The notes under the pieces: model-generated
What the model saw: only the letters and a program-made list of their open reading frames with translations
Database searches by the model: none
Told to the model about the DNA's origin: nothing
Program-made: the position numbers and the translations under genes
NCBI GenBank assembly: GCA_965214565.1
Contig: OZ243951.1
Span: 2,232,001 to 2,296,000 of the forward strand
DNA: 64,000 nucleotides
DNA from: VXYK01 sp965214565
Lineage (GTDB): Bacteria; Actinomycetota; Acidimicrobiia; Acidimicrobiales; Aldehydirespiratoraceae
Reading direction: 5' to 3'
Part shown: piece after piece, positions 24,698 through 32,654 of the stretch
How the letters are laid out: each line of letters starts with the position of its first letter
Numbering within the stretch: position 1 is the first letter of the stretch

Positions 24698-26005
24698 TCA
24701 CAGCGCAGGGGCTTCTAACGGGGCGATCCGCCTTCTCCAGAGCATGCCGAAGCCCATCGAAACGAGCACCAGAACGCCCATCAGCGACATGGTCGGGCGG
24801 ATGCCGTAGATGTCGGCGAGTTTGCCGAAGGGGAGCGAGGCGAGCCCGAACCCGGTGAAACTCAACATGATCAGGCTCTGTACTCGTCCGTGGTATTCGA
24901 CATCGGTGATGGTGAGTGCCAGAGAGTTGTTGAGTGCCTGGAACGCCGCGGAAGCACCGCCGACGATCACCATCACAACCACCGCCGCCCAGAATTGCGG
25001 AACCACCGCGAAGACGATAAGTGAGACGCCGAAGAGGACGGCTGCTTGGATCTGCAGCGATGGAAGCCGCGATTGCTTGGCGCTGGCCAAAGCGACGCTG
25101 GCGATCACCGCGCCCGCAGCTCCTGAGGTGGTGAGCAGACCGAGCGCCCAGGCGTCAAGTTCAAAAATGTCCTCGACCAGCCCGGGAAGGAAGGTTATGT
25201 GGGGAAAACCGAACATCACGATCAGCAACGAAACAACCAACAGCCGAGCCAGTTCCCGATTCTCGCGGACGTAGGCGAGACCGTCGGCAAGGTCTCCGAT
25301 TGCTGAGCGCTGAGATCTGTACCTGGGCGCCCCGGACGGCAGTTTCACGGTGGCGACAACCGACAGTGCAGACAGCGTCGCGCCCGCGTAGTAGACGCCT
25401 CCGACACCGATTACCGCGATGCCGATGAGAATGCCTCCGACCGCGGGTCCCAAGACGCGGGTCATCTGAACGCTCGCGTTGCTCAACAGGATGGCGTTGG
25501 TGAGCGAGTCGCGTTCGACGAGGTCCGCGGTCATCGCCAATCGCGCCGGTCCCAGCAACGACATACTGAGGCCTTGCACTCCACCTGCGACGACGAGCAT
25601 CCAATATTGGATGACTCCCGTTGAGATGGCGACCGCGATTCCGAACGCCGCGGCGGTCATCGTCGACTGGGCGAACATCAAGATGGAACGTTTGCCGATT
25701 CGATCGGCGAGCACACCTCCCGCTGGGATTGCCACCAGGCTGGTGACCCCGAACGCGAACACCACCCCGCCCAGCGCAGTGTTGCTACCAGTCAGGTCAT
25801 AAGCGAGCCAACCCCGTGCGATCTGTTGGGTCTGGGAGGCGAGGAAAATCAGCACACCACCCCACCACAACAGGCGGAACTCGGGAACATGGAGAGATTC
25901 GAATCGTGCTGTGGGGGTTTCAGGCTCAACGGGCGGTGGAGGCGGTGGTTGTGTCTCAAAACGTGTTCCGTTCGCTTCTTCGTCGCCCGTGCCGAAGTCA
26001 GACAT
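24698..26005 (-). CDS. MFS transporter
   Basis: A 435-residue major-facilitator protein with about 12 membrane helices and a soluble Pro-rich N-terminus. It belongs to the DHA3-like/enterobactin-exporter type (FRLLWWGGVLIFLASQTQQIARGWLAYDLTGSNTALGGVVFAFG, then AIPAGGVLADRIGKRSILM, the motif-A region). It would export or import a small organic molecule by proton coupling. The ATG follows TACGGT (complement of 26013-26018) by 7 nt. First gene of a leftward set with SnoaL and SDR, divergent from the monooxygenase gene. Confidence 0.87.
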   Translation of the reverse strand: MSDFGTGDEEANGTRFETQPPPPPPVEPETPTARFESLHVPEFRLLWWGGVLIFLASQTQQIARGWLAYDLTGSNTALGGVVFAFGVTSLVAIPAGGVLADRIGKRSILMFAQSTMTAAAFGIAVAISTGVIQYWMLVVAGGVQGLSMSLLGPARLAMTADLVERDSLTNAILLSNASVQMTRVLGPAVGGILIGIAVIGVGGVYYAGATLSALSVVATVKLPSGAPRYRSQRSAIGDLADGLAYVRENRELARLLVVSLLIVMFGFPHITFLPGLVEDIFELDAWALGLLTTSGAAGAVIASVALASAKQSRLPSLQIQAAVLFGVSLIVFAVVPQFWAAVVVMVIVGGASAAFQALNNSLALTITDVEYHGRVQSLIMLSFTGFGLASLPFGKLADIYGIRPTMSLMGVLVLVSMGFGMLWRRRIAPLEAPAL

Positions 26006-26227
26006 CGTGGCGACCGTATCGCTTCAACTGACCGCTCTACACATCACCCACCCCGCTGCTCACGTCTTTCCGAGCCCGTTGAGATGCTCCATTTGCGGCC
26101 CGTACCGACGATTCACGGTGGTTGTGCGAGTTGTTTCCCGGCGTGGGTTTTCAGGTCGCAGTGAGTGCGGGAGTAGCGTTTCGGGGCGTAGGCGCCGCCG
26201 CTAGCCGTGAGCTGCAAAGAGGCATCG

Positions 26228-27772
26228 ATGGGCAAACCGGAGACAGGAACAATAGAAACCGCCGCGGCGAGTGTGGGTGCCGGGCCGCACCCCGGTCGGG
26301 ATCTGAGAATCGCGATCATTGGGGCCGGTCCGGGTGGGTTGTGCGCGGCTATTCGGCTGCGTCAGTCCGGGTTCGAGAACTTCACGGTGCTTGAGAAGAG
26401 CACCGGCGTGGGCGGAACCTGGTACCACAATCGCTACCCGGGCTGTGCCTGCGACATCCCGGCCGAGCTGTACTCGTTCTCCTTTGAGGTGAACACGGAG
26501 TGGAGCCGCCCCTTCGCCCGCCAACCCGAGATCCTGCGCTACATGGAGCGCTGCGCCGAAAAATACGGTGTGCTCGGGCATTGCCGGTTCAACGAAGCGG
26601 TACGAGCCGCCCGCTGGGACGAAGAGGCTTCCTGTTGGGCCCTGAGCCTGGAGTCGGGAACCGAGGTGAGGGCTGACGTTGTGATCAGCGCGCTGGGAAT
26701 GTTCAACGACGTGCCAATGCCCGATATTGAAGGCCTGTCCTCCTTCGAGGGCACCGTGATCCACTCGGCTCGCTGGAACTGGGACCACGACCTGAGCGGC
26801 GAGACTGTGGGGATCATCGGCTCAGCGGCCAGCGCCGTGCAGATCGCCCCGGAGATCGCCGAAGAGGTGAGCGGGTTGCATGTGTTTCAGCGCACGGCCA
26901 ACTGGGTGTTGCCGAAGGAAGACGACCCGTACACACCTACCGAGATCGCCGCCCGCCGGGCCGATCCCGGCATCGTTGTGGCGCGGCGCGAAGAGCTGTT
27001 CAACCAGGTGGACAAGGGTATGGCCTTCAAGAGTGCCAAGGTTCGGGCCGGCATGGAGGAGACGGGCCTTGCCGCGCTGGAGGCGGTTACCGATCCCGAA
27101 CTTCGTGCCAAGCTCACACCCGATCATCCGTGGGGATGCAAGCGGCCGCTGTTCCACAACGAGTACTACACCACCTTCAACCGTCCCAACGTGGAGTTGG
27201 TCACCGACCCCATTGAGCGGATCACACCGAAGGGCGTGCTCACGGCGGACGGCACAGAGCGGGACTTGGAAACGCTGGTGCTGGCCACCGGGTTCTCCAC
27301 CACCAAGTACCTGTCGGCCATCGAGGTGACCGGCCGCGACGGACTCAGCATCGCGGACGCCTGGAACGACGGCGCGACCGCCTACATGGGCGTCACCACC
27401 AGCGGTTTCCCGAACCTGTTCATGCTGTACGGCCCCAACACCAACAACGGTTCGATCATCACCATGATCGAGTACCAGGTGGAGTACGCGGTTGCCCATA
27501 TTCAGCGCATAGCGGCGCAGCGGCTGGCCTGGGTGGACGTGCGGGCCGAACCGATGGCCCGCTATAACGACTGGGTGCAGGACGGCATCGCCGACGTTGA
27601 ACCCTGGCACGGCGGTTGCAACGGCTACTACCGCACACCCAGCGGCCGAATCGTCACCCAATGGCCCCACAACATGACCACCTTCAAGAACCAAACCTCA
27701 ACCATCGACGAGTCCGCCTACGAAACAGTCCCCCTGTCCACCTCGCAAGGCCGCTGGTCTGGCGGGAAATGA
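26228..27772 (+). CDS. Flavin-containing monooxygenase, Baeyer-Villiger type
   Basis: A 514-residue FAD/NADPH monooxygenase. The FAD Rossmann motif is IAIIGAGPGGLCAAIRL, the NADPH motif GIIGSAASAVQIAPEIA, and FEGTVIHSARWNWD fits the BVMO fingerprint FxGxxxHxxxW. GGTWYHNRYPGCACDIPAELYSFSF is typical of cyclohexanone/phenylacetone-type BVMOs. It would insert oxygen next to a ketone or oxidise a heteroatom. ATG 26228 has AAAGAGG upstream. The stop overlaps the start of the next gene by 4 bp (ATGA), so they are coupled. Confidence 0.88.
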   Translation: MGKPETGTIETAAASVGAGPHPGRDLRIAIIGAGPGGLCAAIRLRQSGFENFTVLEKSTGVGGTWYHNRYPGCACDIPAELYSFSFEVNTEWSRPFARQPEILRYMERCAEKYGVLGHCRFNEAVRAARWDEEASCWALSLESGTEVRADVVISALGMFNDVPMPDIEGLSSFEGTVIHSARWNWDHDLSGETVGIIGSAASAVQIAPEIAEEVSGLHVFQRTANWVLPKEDDPYTPTEIAARRADPGIVVARREELFNQVDKGMAFKSAKVRAGMEETGLAALEAVTDPELRAKLTPDHPWGCKRPLFHNEYYTTFNRPNVELVTDPIERITPKGVLTADGTERDLETLVLATGFSTTKYLSAIEVTGRDGLSIADAWNDGATAYMGVTTSGFPNLFMLYGPNTNNGSIITMIEYQVEYAVAHIQRIAAQRLAWVDVRAEPMARYNDWVQDGIADVEPWHGGCNGYYRTPSGRIVTQWPHNMTTFKNQTSTIDESAYETVPLSTSQGRWSGGK

Positions 27773-28395
27773 GTGGTGACATGCGCGTTATTGTCTTTGG
27801 AGCGACCGGAAAAACTGGTATGCACGCTTGGCGCAAGGCGCTGCAGCAAGGGCATCAGGTAACAGCTTTCGGCCGTTCGGTGGACCGGCTCTCCGAGGCT
27901 GAGCCCGAATTGCACACCTTCAAGGGCGACGTCTTGGATTTGAGTGAGGTCACTGAATCCGTAGCTGGCCACGACGCGGTCATCGTTTGTATCGGAAGTA
28001 CCAACCTGAAAGACACAACGACGCTGTCTTCAGGCACCAAGAACATCGTTGACGCCATGCGTCAACACGAGATTGAACGCCTTGTCGTCATCTCCGCGGC
28101 TGGGGTCGGCGAGAGTTGGAAGCAGATTTCGCTGATGGCTCGCGTCCTGTTCAGAACCTTGCTCCGCAACGTCTTCGCTGACCATCAGGCGCAAGAAGCG
28201 ATCATTCGCCAGAGTGCGTTGGATTGGACCATTGTTCGCGCGGCTGTGCTCAACGATCGTCCCGCAACCGGATACGCGGCAAGCAACAGCAGTCCAGCGA
28301 AGCGGATCAGCCGCGAAGACCTTGCAGACTTCCTTGTCGACCAGGTGAGCGACTCCACATACAGTCGCCAAGCGATCTCCGTGGCAAGTTCCTGA
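27769..28395 (+). CDS. NAD(P)-binding protein, atypical SDR (biliverdin-reductase-B/NmrA-like)
   Basis: A 208-residue Rossmann protein: MRVIVFGATGKTGMHAWRKALQQGHQVTAFGRS, then VVISAAGVGESWK and DWTIVRAAVLNDRPATG, all typical of the NAD(P)H-binding SDR_a5 group (flavin/biliverdin reductases, ubiquinone-complex assembly factors). It overlaps the monooxygenase by ATGA and could supply reduced cofactor or act on its product, an inference only. ATG 27781 is an alternative start. Confidence 0.8.
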   Translation: MSGDMRVIVFGATGKTGMHAWRKALQQGHQVTAFGRSVDRLSEAEPELHTFKGDVLDLSEVTESVAGHDAVIVCIGSTNLKDTTTLSSGTKNIVDAMRQHEIERLVVISAAGVGESWKQISLMARVLFRTLLRNVFADHQAQEAIIRQSALDWTIVRAAVLNDRPATGYAASNSSPAKRISREDLADFLVDQVSDSTYSRQAISVASS

Positions 28396-28464
28396 CCTCG
28401 GATCCTGCCCATATGGCCAACGGCGGTTTGGCGTTCGGGGGCTGAGTTGGGGCACCATCGGGGG

Positions 28465-29568
28465 ATGGAATTTGCGATGTTTTATGAGATCCCGGTGGCT
28501 CGGCCCTGGACGCCGGGCAAGGAACAAAAGGCGTACAAGGACGTGGTCGAGCAGGTGAAGCTCGGAGACCGGGTCGGCTTCCACTCGGTGTGGACCGTTG
28601 AGCACCACTTCCTTGAGGAGTTCTCGCACTGCTCCAATCCGGAGGTCCTGTACGGCCACCTCGCCGCGGTCACAGACAACATCCGGCTCGGTTACGGCGT
28701 GAGGCTCATGCCGCAGCCCTACAACCACCCGGTTCGCACGGCCGAGTCGGTGGCGGTGCTCGACCTGCTCTCCGACGGGCGAGTGGAGTTCGGCACCGGC
28801 CGCTCGGCAACCCGCGCCGAGCTCGAGGGCTTCGGGATTCACCCCAATGACACCCGGTCGATGTGGCAGGAAGCCCTGACGATGACGCTCGGCGCCATGA
28901 CCAGTGACGAGTTCAGTTTCGACGGCAAGTACTGGCAGATGCCGACGCGGCGCGTGCTTCCCAAACCGCTCCAAGACCCGCACCCGCCGGTATGGGCGGC
29001 GACCAGTTCCGATGGAGGACACCGACTCATGGGTGAACTCGGGCTGGGACTCCTCTCGTTCTCGGTGGGTACACCGCCTGAAGAGCTCGGTCGTCGGATC
29101 GGTATCTACCGCGAGGGAATCGCAGCCTGCACCGAACCGATCGGCAAGTTCATCAACAACCGTGCAGCGAGCTTCACGATGGTCAACGTCGCCGAGAGCA
29201 ACGCGCAGGCAGTCGATCAGGCAGGGCCTTCTTTTGAGTGGTACCCCAAACACGGTGCTCAGCTGATCGGTTCGGTGGCCCAGTGGCTGCGCCAGATGGA
29301 AGAGGAACTCGGCACCTACGACTATCTCGGTTCGACCGCGGACCGTGTCGAGGACGGCTCAGTCGGCCACCTGACCATGGACTATCTGCTCGACACCAAT
29401 GCTTGCGTATGCGGCGATCCGGATCGGGCGATCGAGATGTTCCGAGCTTACGAGGCCACCGGCTGCGACGTGGTGTTCTGCCTGTTCAACCCCTACGACG
29501 TAGCCCACGAAGACGTGATGCAGACCATCGAGTTGATGGGCCAACACGTCATCCCCGCTTTCAAGTAG
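28465..29568 (+). CDS. LLM-class flavin-dependent oxidoreductase
   Basis: A luciferase-like monooxygenase (TIM barrel, FMN or F420) of 367 residues, starting MEFAMFYEIPVARPWTPGKEQKAYKDVVEQVKLGDRVGFHSVWTVEHHFLEEFSHC. The EHHF segment is the usual flavin-pocket region of bacterial-luciferase homologues. ATG 28465 is preferred over an upstream TTG at 28447. It follows the reductase gene by 69 bp in the same direction. Substrate unknown; acidimicrobial genomes usually carry many paralogues, and two more lie near 61-62 kb. Confidence 0.86.
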   Translation: MEFAMFYEIPVARPWTPGKEQKAYKDVVEQVKLGDRVGFHSVWTVEHHFLEEFSHCSNPEVLYGHLAAVTDNIRLGYGVRLMPQPYNHPVRTAESVAVLDLLSDGRVEFGTGRSATRAELEGFGIHPNDTRSMWQEALTMTLGAMTSDEFSFDGKYWQMPTRRVLPKPLQDPHPPVWAATSSDGGHRLMGELGLGLLSFSVGTPPEELGRRIGIYREGIAACTEPIGKFINNRAASFTMVNVAESNAQAVDQAGPSFEWYPKHGAQLIGSVAQWLRQMEEELGTYDYLGSTADRVEDGSVGHLTMDYLLDTNACVCGDPDRAIEMFRAYEATGCDVVFCLFNPYDVAHEDVMQTIELMGQHVIPAFK

Positions 29569-29598
29569 CCCCGACGTCCGGGCCATTGGGGTCGGCGG

Positions 29599-30735
29599 TC
29601 AGAGGTCGTAGGTGCTGCGGTAGGTCGAGAAGCGCTCGTTGAGGGCGTCGCGATCCAGGCCGAAGTCCTCGAACGTGTAGCTGTGCCTCCCGTGCTTGTG
29701 TTGCCGGTGCTCGTTGGCGTGGGCGGTCAGCGATGCTTCCAGGGCGTCGTCGACGGGTTCGCCGAGGTCGCGGTAGATGCTTCGGACTGCTCCGACCGGG
29801 TCGCTCACGAGCTGTCGGTAGTCCACGTCGATGAACCGGTGATCGCCCAGCAGGGCTCGTGCCGCGGTTGTGCGTTCGATCATCTCGGTGAGGACCCGGC
29901 TCCACTGCGTGCCTTCGAAGGCGGACCAGTCGGTATCGCTGAACGTGCCGCTGAGAGAGGCAGTGATGCTGGCGGTTGAGGCGATGCACGTTGCGGGATC
30001 GCGATGAGTCCATATGAAGCGGGCATCGGGGTAGATCTGGGCGATGGTCTCCACGGCCAGCCCATGGTGAGGTGTCTTCAGTTGCCAGCGACCCGGTACT
30101 CCTGATTGGAGCAGCTGTAGGACTCGCTGGTGGTAGCGGTATGTGGCGGTGTGGTCTCGTGCCAGGATCCAGTCTGTGTACGACTCGATGTTGAACATGG
30201 CGTTGTACTGCAGGCTCACGAAGTCGTGGGCCATGAGCGTGACGCACTCGATCGGCATGTCGGGCGGGTCGTGGTGCATCGCCTTGAAGTCAGGGTTGAG
30301 CAGGTTCAGCATATTGTTGGCTCCGGCTTCGACTGCGGAGAGCAGGCGTGGATCGTTGTGGTAGGTCTCGGCCTTAGGCGGCGGAACCGGGTTGCTCGCC
30401 TCCCAGGAGAGCAGGCTGCGATTCGCTCGGCCCACCGAAAGTAGTTGGCTCAGCGCGGTGGTTCCCGAACGGGAGACACCGACGATGAACAGGGGTGCCT
30501 CGATCACCTGATCGGCCAGTTCCGGGTGCCGGTTCCAGTAGTCGGTGATAGTGAGCCGATTGACGAGGGCTCCAGTCACGAGTGCCTCCGCCGCGGGTCC
30601 ACCGATGGCGTTGAGCTGAGCTTCGTTGTTCAGCGCTTCGACGAGAACCTCGAGTCCGTCTCGAAACGAGGACTCCCCGAAGTCGTCGAGTCCGGTGTCG
30701 TCGACGGCGGCGTCCAACAGTTGTTCGGAATGCAT
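29599..30735 (-). CDS. Sulfotransferase family protein
   Basis: A 378-residue PAPS-dependent sulfotransferase-fold protein. The 5'-phosphosulfate loop is IVGVSRSGTTALSQLL (about residue 88) and the 3'-phosphate-binding segment FIWTHRDPATCIASTASI; the C-terminal FEDFGLDRDALNERF fits the Sulfotransfer_3 type common in Actinobacteria. It would move sulfate from PAPS to a lipid, sugar or small molecule. Converges with the LLM gene; its start is 42 bp from the tRNA-Pro gene. Confidence 0.87.
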   Translation of the reverse strand: MHSEQLLDAAVDDTGLDDFGESSFRDGLEVLVEALNNEAQLNAIGGPAAEALVTGALVNRLTITDYWNRHPELADQVIEAPLFIVGVSRSGTTALSQLLSVGRANRSLLSWEASNPVPPPKAETYHNDPRLLSAVEAGANNMLNLLNPDFKAMHHDPPDMPIECVTLMAHDFVSLQYNAMFNIESYTDWILARDHTATYRYHQRVLQLLQSGVPGRWQLKTPHHGLAVETIAQIYPDARFIWTHRDPATCIASTASITASLSGTFSDTDWSAFEGTQWSRVLTEMIERTTAARALLGDHRFIDVDYRQLVSDPVGAVRSIYRDLGEPVDDALEASLTAHANEHRQHKHGRHSYTFEDFGLDRDALNERFSTYRSTYDL

Positions 30736-30776
30736 GCCAGCATCATGCCCGACCGCCGCATCGGTTACGGAATTCT

Positions 30777-30853
30777 TGGTCGGGACGACTGGATTTGAAC
30801 CAGCGACCCCCTGCTCCCAAAGCAGGTGCGCTACCGAGCTGCGCCACGTCCCG
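30777..30853 (-). tRNA. tRNA-Pro (anticodon TGG), CCA encoded
   Basis: On the minus strand: acceptor CGGGACG/CGTCCCG, D arm with GGCGCAGCTCGGTAGCGC, anticodon stem CCTGC/GCAGG with loop TTTGGGA (anticodon TGG), T arm CTGG-TTCAAAT-CCAG, discriminator A and encoded CCA (30777-30779 on the plus strand). The copy-2 palindromic repeat begins 45 bp away on its 5' side. Confidence 0.95.
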
Positions 30854-30897
30854 TGCTGTGCAATCTACCCCTCAGCGCCCCGCTTCGCTCCCAATTG

Positions 30898-30944
30898 AAA
30901 TCTGCGCGAAAAACCACACTCCTTGTGGCTGAACGCGCAGTTTT
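30898..30944. repeat. Dispersed 47-nt palindromic repeat, copy 2
   Basis: AAATCTGCGCG (30898-30908) pairs with CGCGCAGTTTT (30934-30944, one mismatch); the inner arms are CCACA and TGTGG around CTCCT. It lies between tRNA-Pro and the AbiEi-like gene, about 120 bp before that gene's start, and has the same orientation as copy 3. Confidence 0.9.
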
Positions 30945-31022
30945 CTGGGGAACGGGGGGATTGGCGGACAGGCAGGCATACTTGGACGACTTCCTCCCTG
31001 ATTGGCAGACCGATGGACCGGC

Positions 31023-31940
31023 ATGCGCAACGAGGAAGTAATCAAGATCATCCGTCGTCAGCACGGAGTCGTCTCGCGCAAGCAAGCCTTGCGGTCAGGG
31101 CTCTCTGCCCGACAGATTGAGTATCAATGCACAACGAAGCGGTGGATTCGCATTGGTCCGGGTGTGTACCGACCCGATGCGGTTGCGGCAAGCTGGAAGA
31201 GCCAACTGCTCGCCGCCTGCCTGATTACCAATGGCGTCGCCAGCCATCGATCAGCGGCCGCTCTTCACGGGATTGACGGATTCCGGGCGACCGTTCGAGA
31301 GATCACGGTTCCCGAGGGACGTTGGAAGCCCATCGACGCGGTGCGAGTTCACCAGACCCGGCAATGGCATGTCGCCCAGCACGTCGTCCGCGATCACATC
31401 CCGTGTACTGACCTGAGCCGAACGATCCTTGACGTTGCTGCGGTTGCGCGGCCTCGACAAGTCCAGGACATGGTCGATGCGGTGATGCGTGCGAGCCGGT
31501 TCGATCTACCGGACCTGTATGCGATCATCGTGCGTCATGCGAGGAAGGGTCGTGACGGATGCGGCGTGCTTCGTGAAGTGCTTGAAAGCAGAATGCCGGA
31601 CTCGGGGGTTCCCTTGAGCAGGTGGAGCCGTCTTGTTGGCAGGCTCCTTGTCGATGCAGGTCTACCCGAACCCGTGTACGAGTACCGGATCCTGGATCGC
31701 TCCGGCGCACTTGTCGCCCAAGTGGACCTTGCTTATCCGGAAGCGAAGGTCGCGATTGAGCTCGACAGCATCGCTTGGCACTTCAATAGGGCTTCGTTTC
31801 ATCATGGCCGGGCGCGATGGAACGCGATTACGCGTGAGCGCTGGACGCCCCTGGCGTTCACGTGGTCGATGTACGCCGACACGCCCGAGGATCTGATCGC
31901 TGCCGTCCAGAGCCAACTCACACCGAAATCTGCGCGATAA
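31023..31940 (+). CDS. AbiEi-type winged-helix plus Vsr/DUF559-like nuclease-fold protein
   Basis: A 305-residue protein. Residues 1-50 (MRNEEVIKIIRRQHGVVSRKQALRSGL... GPGVYR) match the N-terminal winged helix of AbiEi antitoxins. The C-terminal part (VDLAYPEAKVAIELDSIAWHFN... RARWNAITRERWTPLAFTWSMY) looks like a PD-(D/E)xK/Vsr-DUF559 fold with candidate Asp, Glu and Asp residues but a weakened ExK motif, so activity is uncertain. No AbiEii toxin is adjacent. The gene is bracketed by palindromic repeat copies 2 and 3, and its last codons and stop lie inside copy 3. Probably a defence- or mobility-related orphan. Confidence 0.75.
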   Translation: MRNEEVIKIIRRQHGVVSRKQALRSGLSARQIEYQCTTKRWIRIGPGVYRPDAVAASWKSQLLAACLITNGVASHRSAAALHGIDGFRATVREITVPEGRWKPIDAVRVHQTRQWHVAQHVVRDHIPCTDLSRTILDVAAVARPRQVQDMVDAVMRASRFDLPDLYAIIVRHARKGRDGCGVLREVLESRMPDSGVPLSRWSRLVGRLLVDAGLPEPVYEYRILDRSGALVAQVDLAYPEAKVAIELDSIAWHFNRASFHHGRARWNAITRERWTPLAFTWSMYADTPEDLIAAVQSQLTPKSAR

Positions 31941-31972
31941 ACCACACTCCTTGTGGCTAGACGCGCAGATTT
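31926..31972. repeat. Dispersed 47-nt palindromic repeat, copy 3
   Basis: AAATCTGCGCG (31926-31936) pairs perfectly with CGCGCAGATTT (31962-31972); inner arms ACCACA and TGTGG-C. The repeat supplies the final codons and TAA stop (31938-31940) of the nuclease-like gene, and lies between that gene and the convergent msrB. Confidence 0.92.
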
Positions 31973-32014
31973 GGGGTATCGGGAGAACGGTCTTGCGCTG
32001 GGAAGGGGTGCGGG

Positions 32015-32413
32015 TTAGGTTTCGTCTCTATCTAGGCGGAGGGAGGCGGAATTCATGCAGTAGCGGTGTCCGTGCGGGCCTGGGCCGTCGCTGAAGCGGT
32101 GGCCGAGGTGGGCATCACAGTTGGCGCATACGGCTTCTTCGCGGACCATTCCGTGACTGGTATCAGTCTGGATTCGAACAACGTCTTCTCCGGCGGTCTC
32201 GAAGAAGGAGGGCCACCCGGTGCCGGAGTCGTATTTGGTGTCGCTCATGAACAGAACGGCATCACAGACGATGCAGCGGTAGGTGCCGTCGTCGTGGCAA
32301 TCCCAGTATTCGCCTGTGAAGGGACGCTCGGTGCCGGCCTGCTGGGTCACCGTGTACTGCTCAGGGGTCAGGCGACTACGAAGCTCGGCCTCGCTGTGGG
32401 TGATATCGGTCAT
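32015..32413 (-). CDS. msrB: Peptide-methionine (R)-S-oxide reductase
   Basis: A 132-residue MsrB that repairs methionine-R-sulfoxide in proteins. Both zinc CxxC pairs are present (CIVCD and CANCD), as are GTGWPSFFE and the catalytic Cys in HRYCMNSASLRL. ATG 32413 is chosen because AAGGAGGT lies 9 nt upstream; a TTG two codons earlier is too close to it. Cytosolic; oxidative-stress protection. It is divergent from recA. Confidence 0.95.
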   Translation of the reverse strand: MTDITHSEAELRSRLTPEQYTVTQQAGTERPFTGEYWDCHDDGTYRCIVCDAVLFMSDTKYDSGTGWPSFFETAGEDVVRIQTDTSHGMVREEAVCANCDAHLGHRFSDGPGPHGHRYCMNSASLRLDRDET

Positions 32414-32512
32414 GGTCAACGGACCTCCTTGTCTTGTGCATATGAGACCACATCAGGACCCCGAACGGGTCCTCGGTTAGCAAGATTTCTGAAATTCTTG
32501 CAGGTGGTTGAC

Positions 32513-32526
32513 CGAACGGATGTTCG
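32513..32526 (+). promoter_or_regulatory. LexA (SOS) box upstream of recA
   Basis: CGAACGGATGTTCG is a perfect palindromic Cheo-type box (CGAAC-N4-GTTCG), 129 bp before the recA start codon. The same 14-mer occurs upstream of lexA at 42453-42466. Confidence 0.92.
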
Positions 32527-32654
32527 CAATTACAATTGTGTCGTTCGTCCTTGGTGGGACTGTGTCACACCCCCTCCGTAAGTTCGAGTCCAGCAATCCA
32601 ACATCCCCCACAACTCAGCTGCGAGGCGCAGCAAACAACACAGGAGAAAAGACA

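Noticed and set aside
30777..31972. Integrative element using tRNA-Pro as attachment site
   Set aside because: No integrase gene and no repeat of the tRNA 3' end was found near 31972; only the palindromic repeats flank the nuclease-like gene.
31023..32015. AbiE toxin-antitoxin pair
   Set aside because: The AbiEi-like gene has no adjacent AbiEii nucleotidyltransferase; msrB follows on the other strand.
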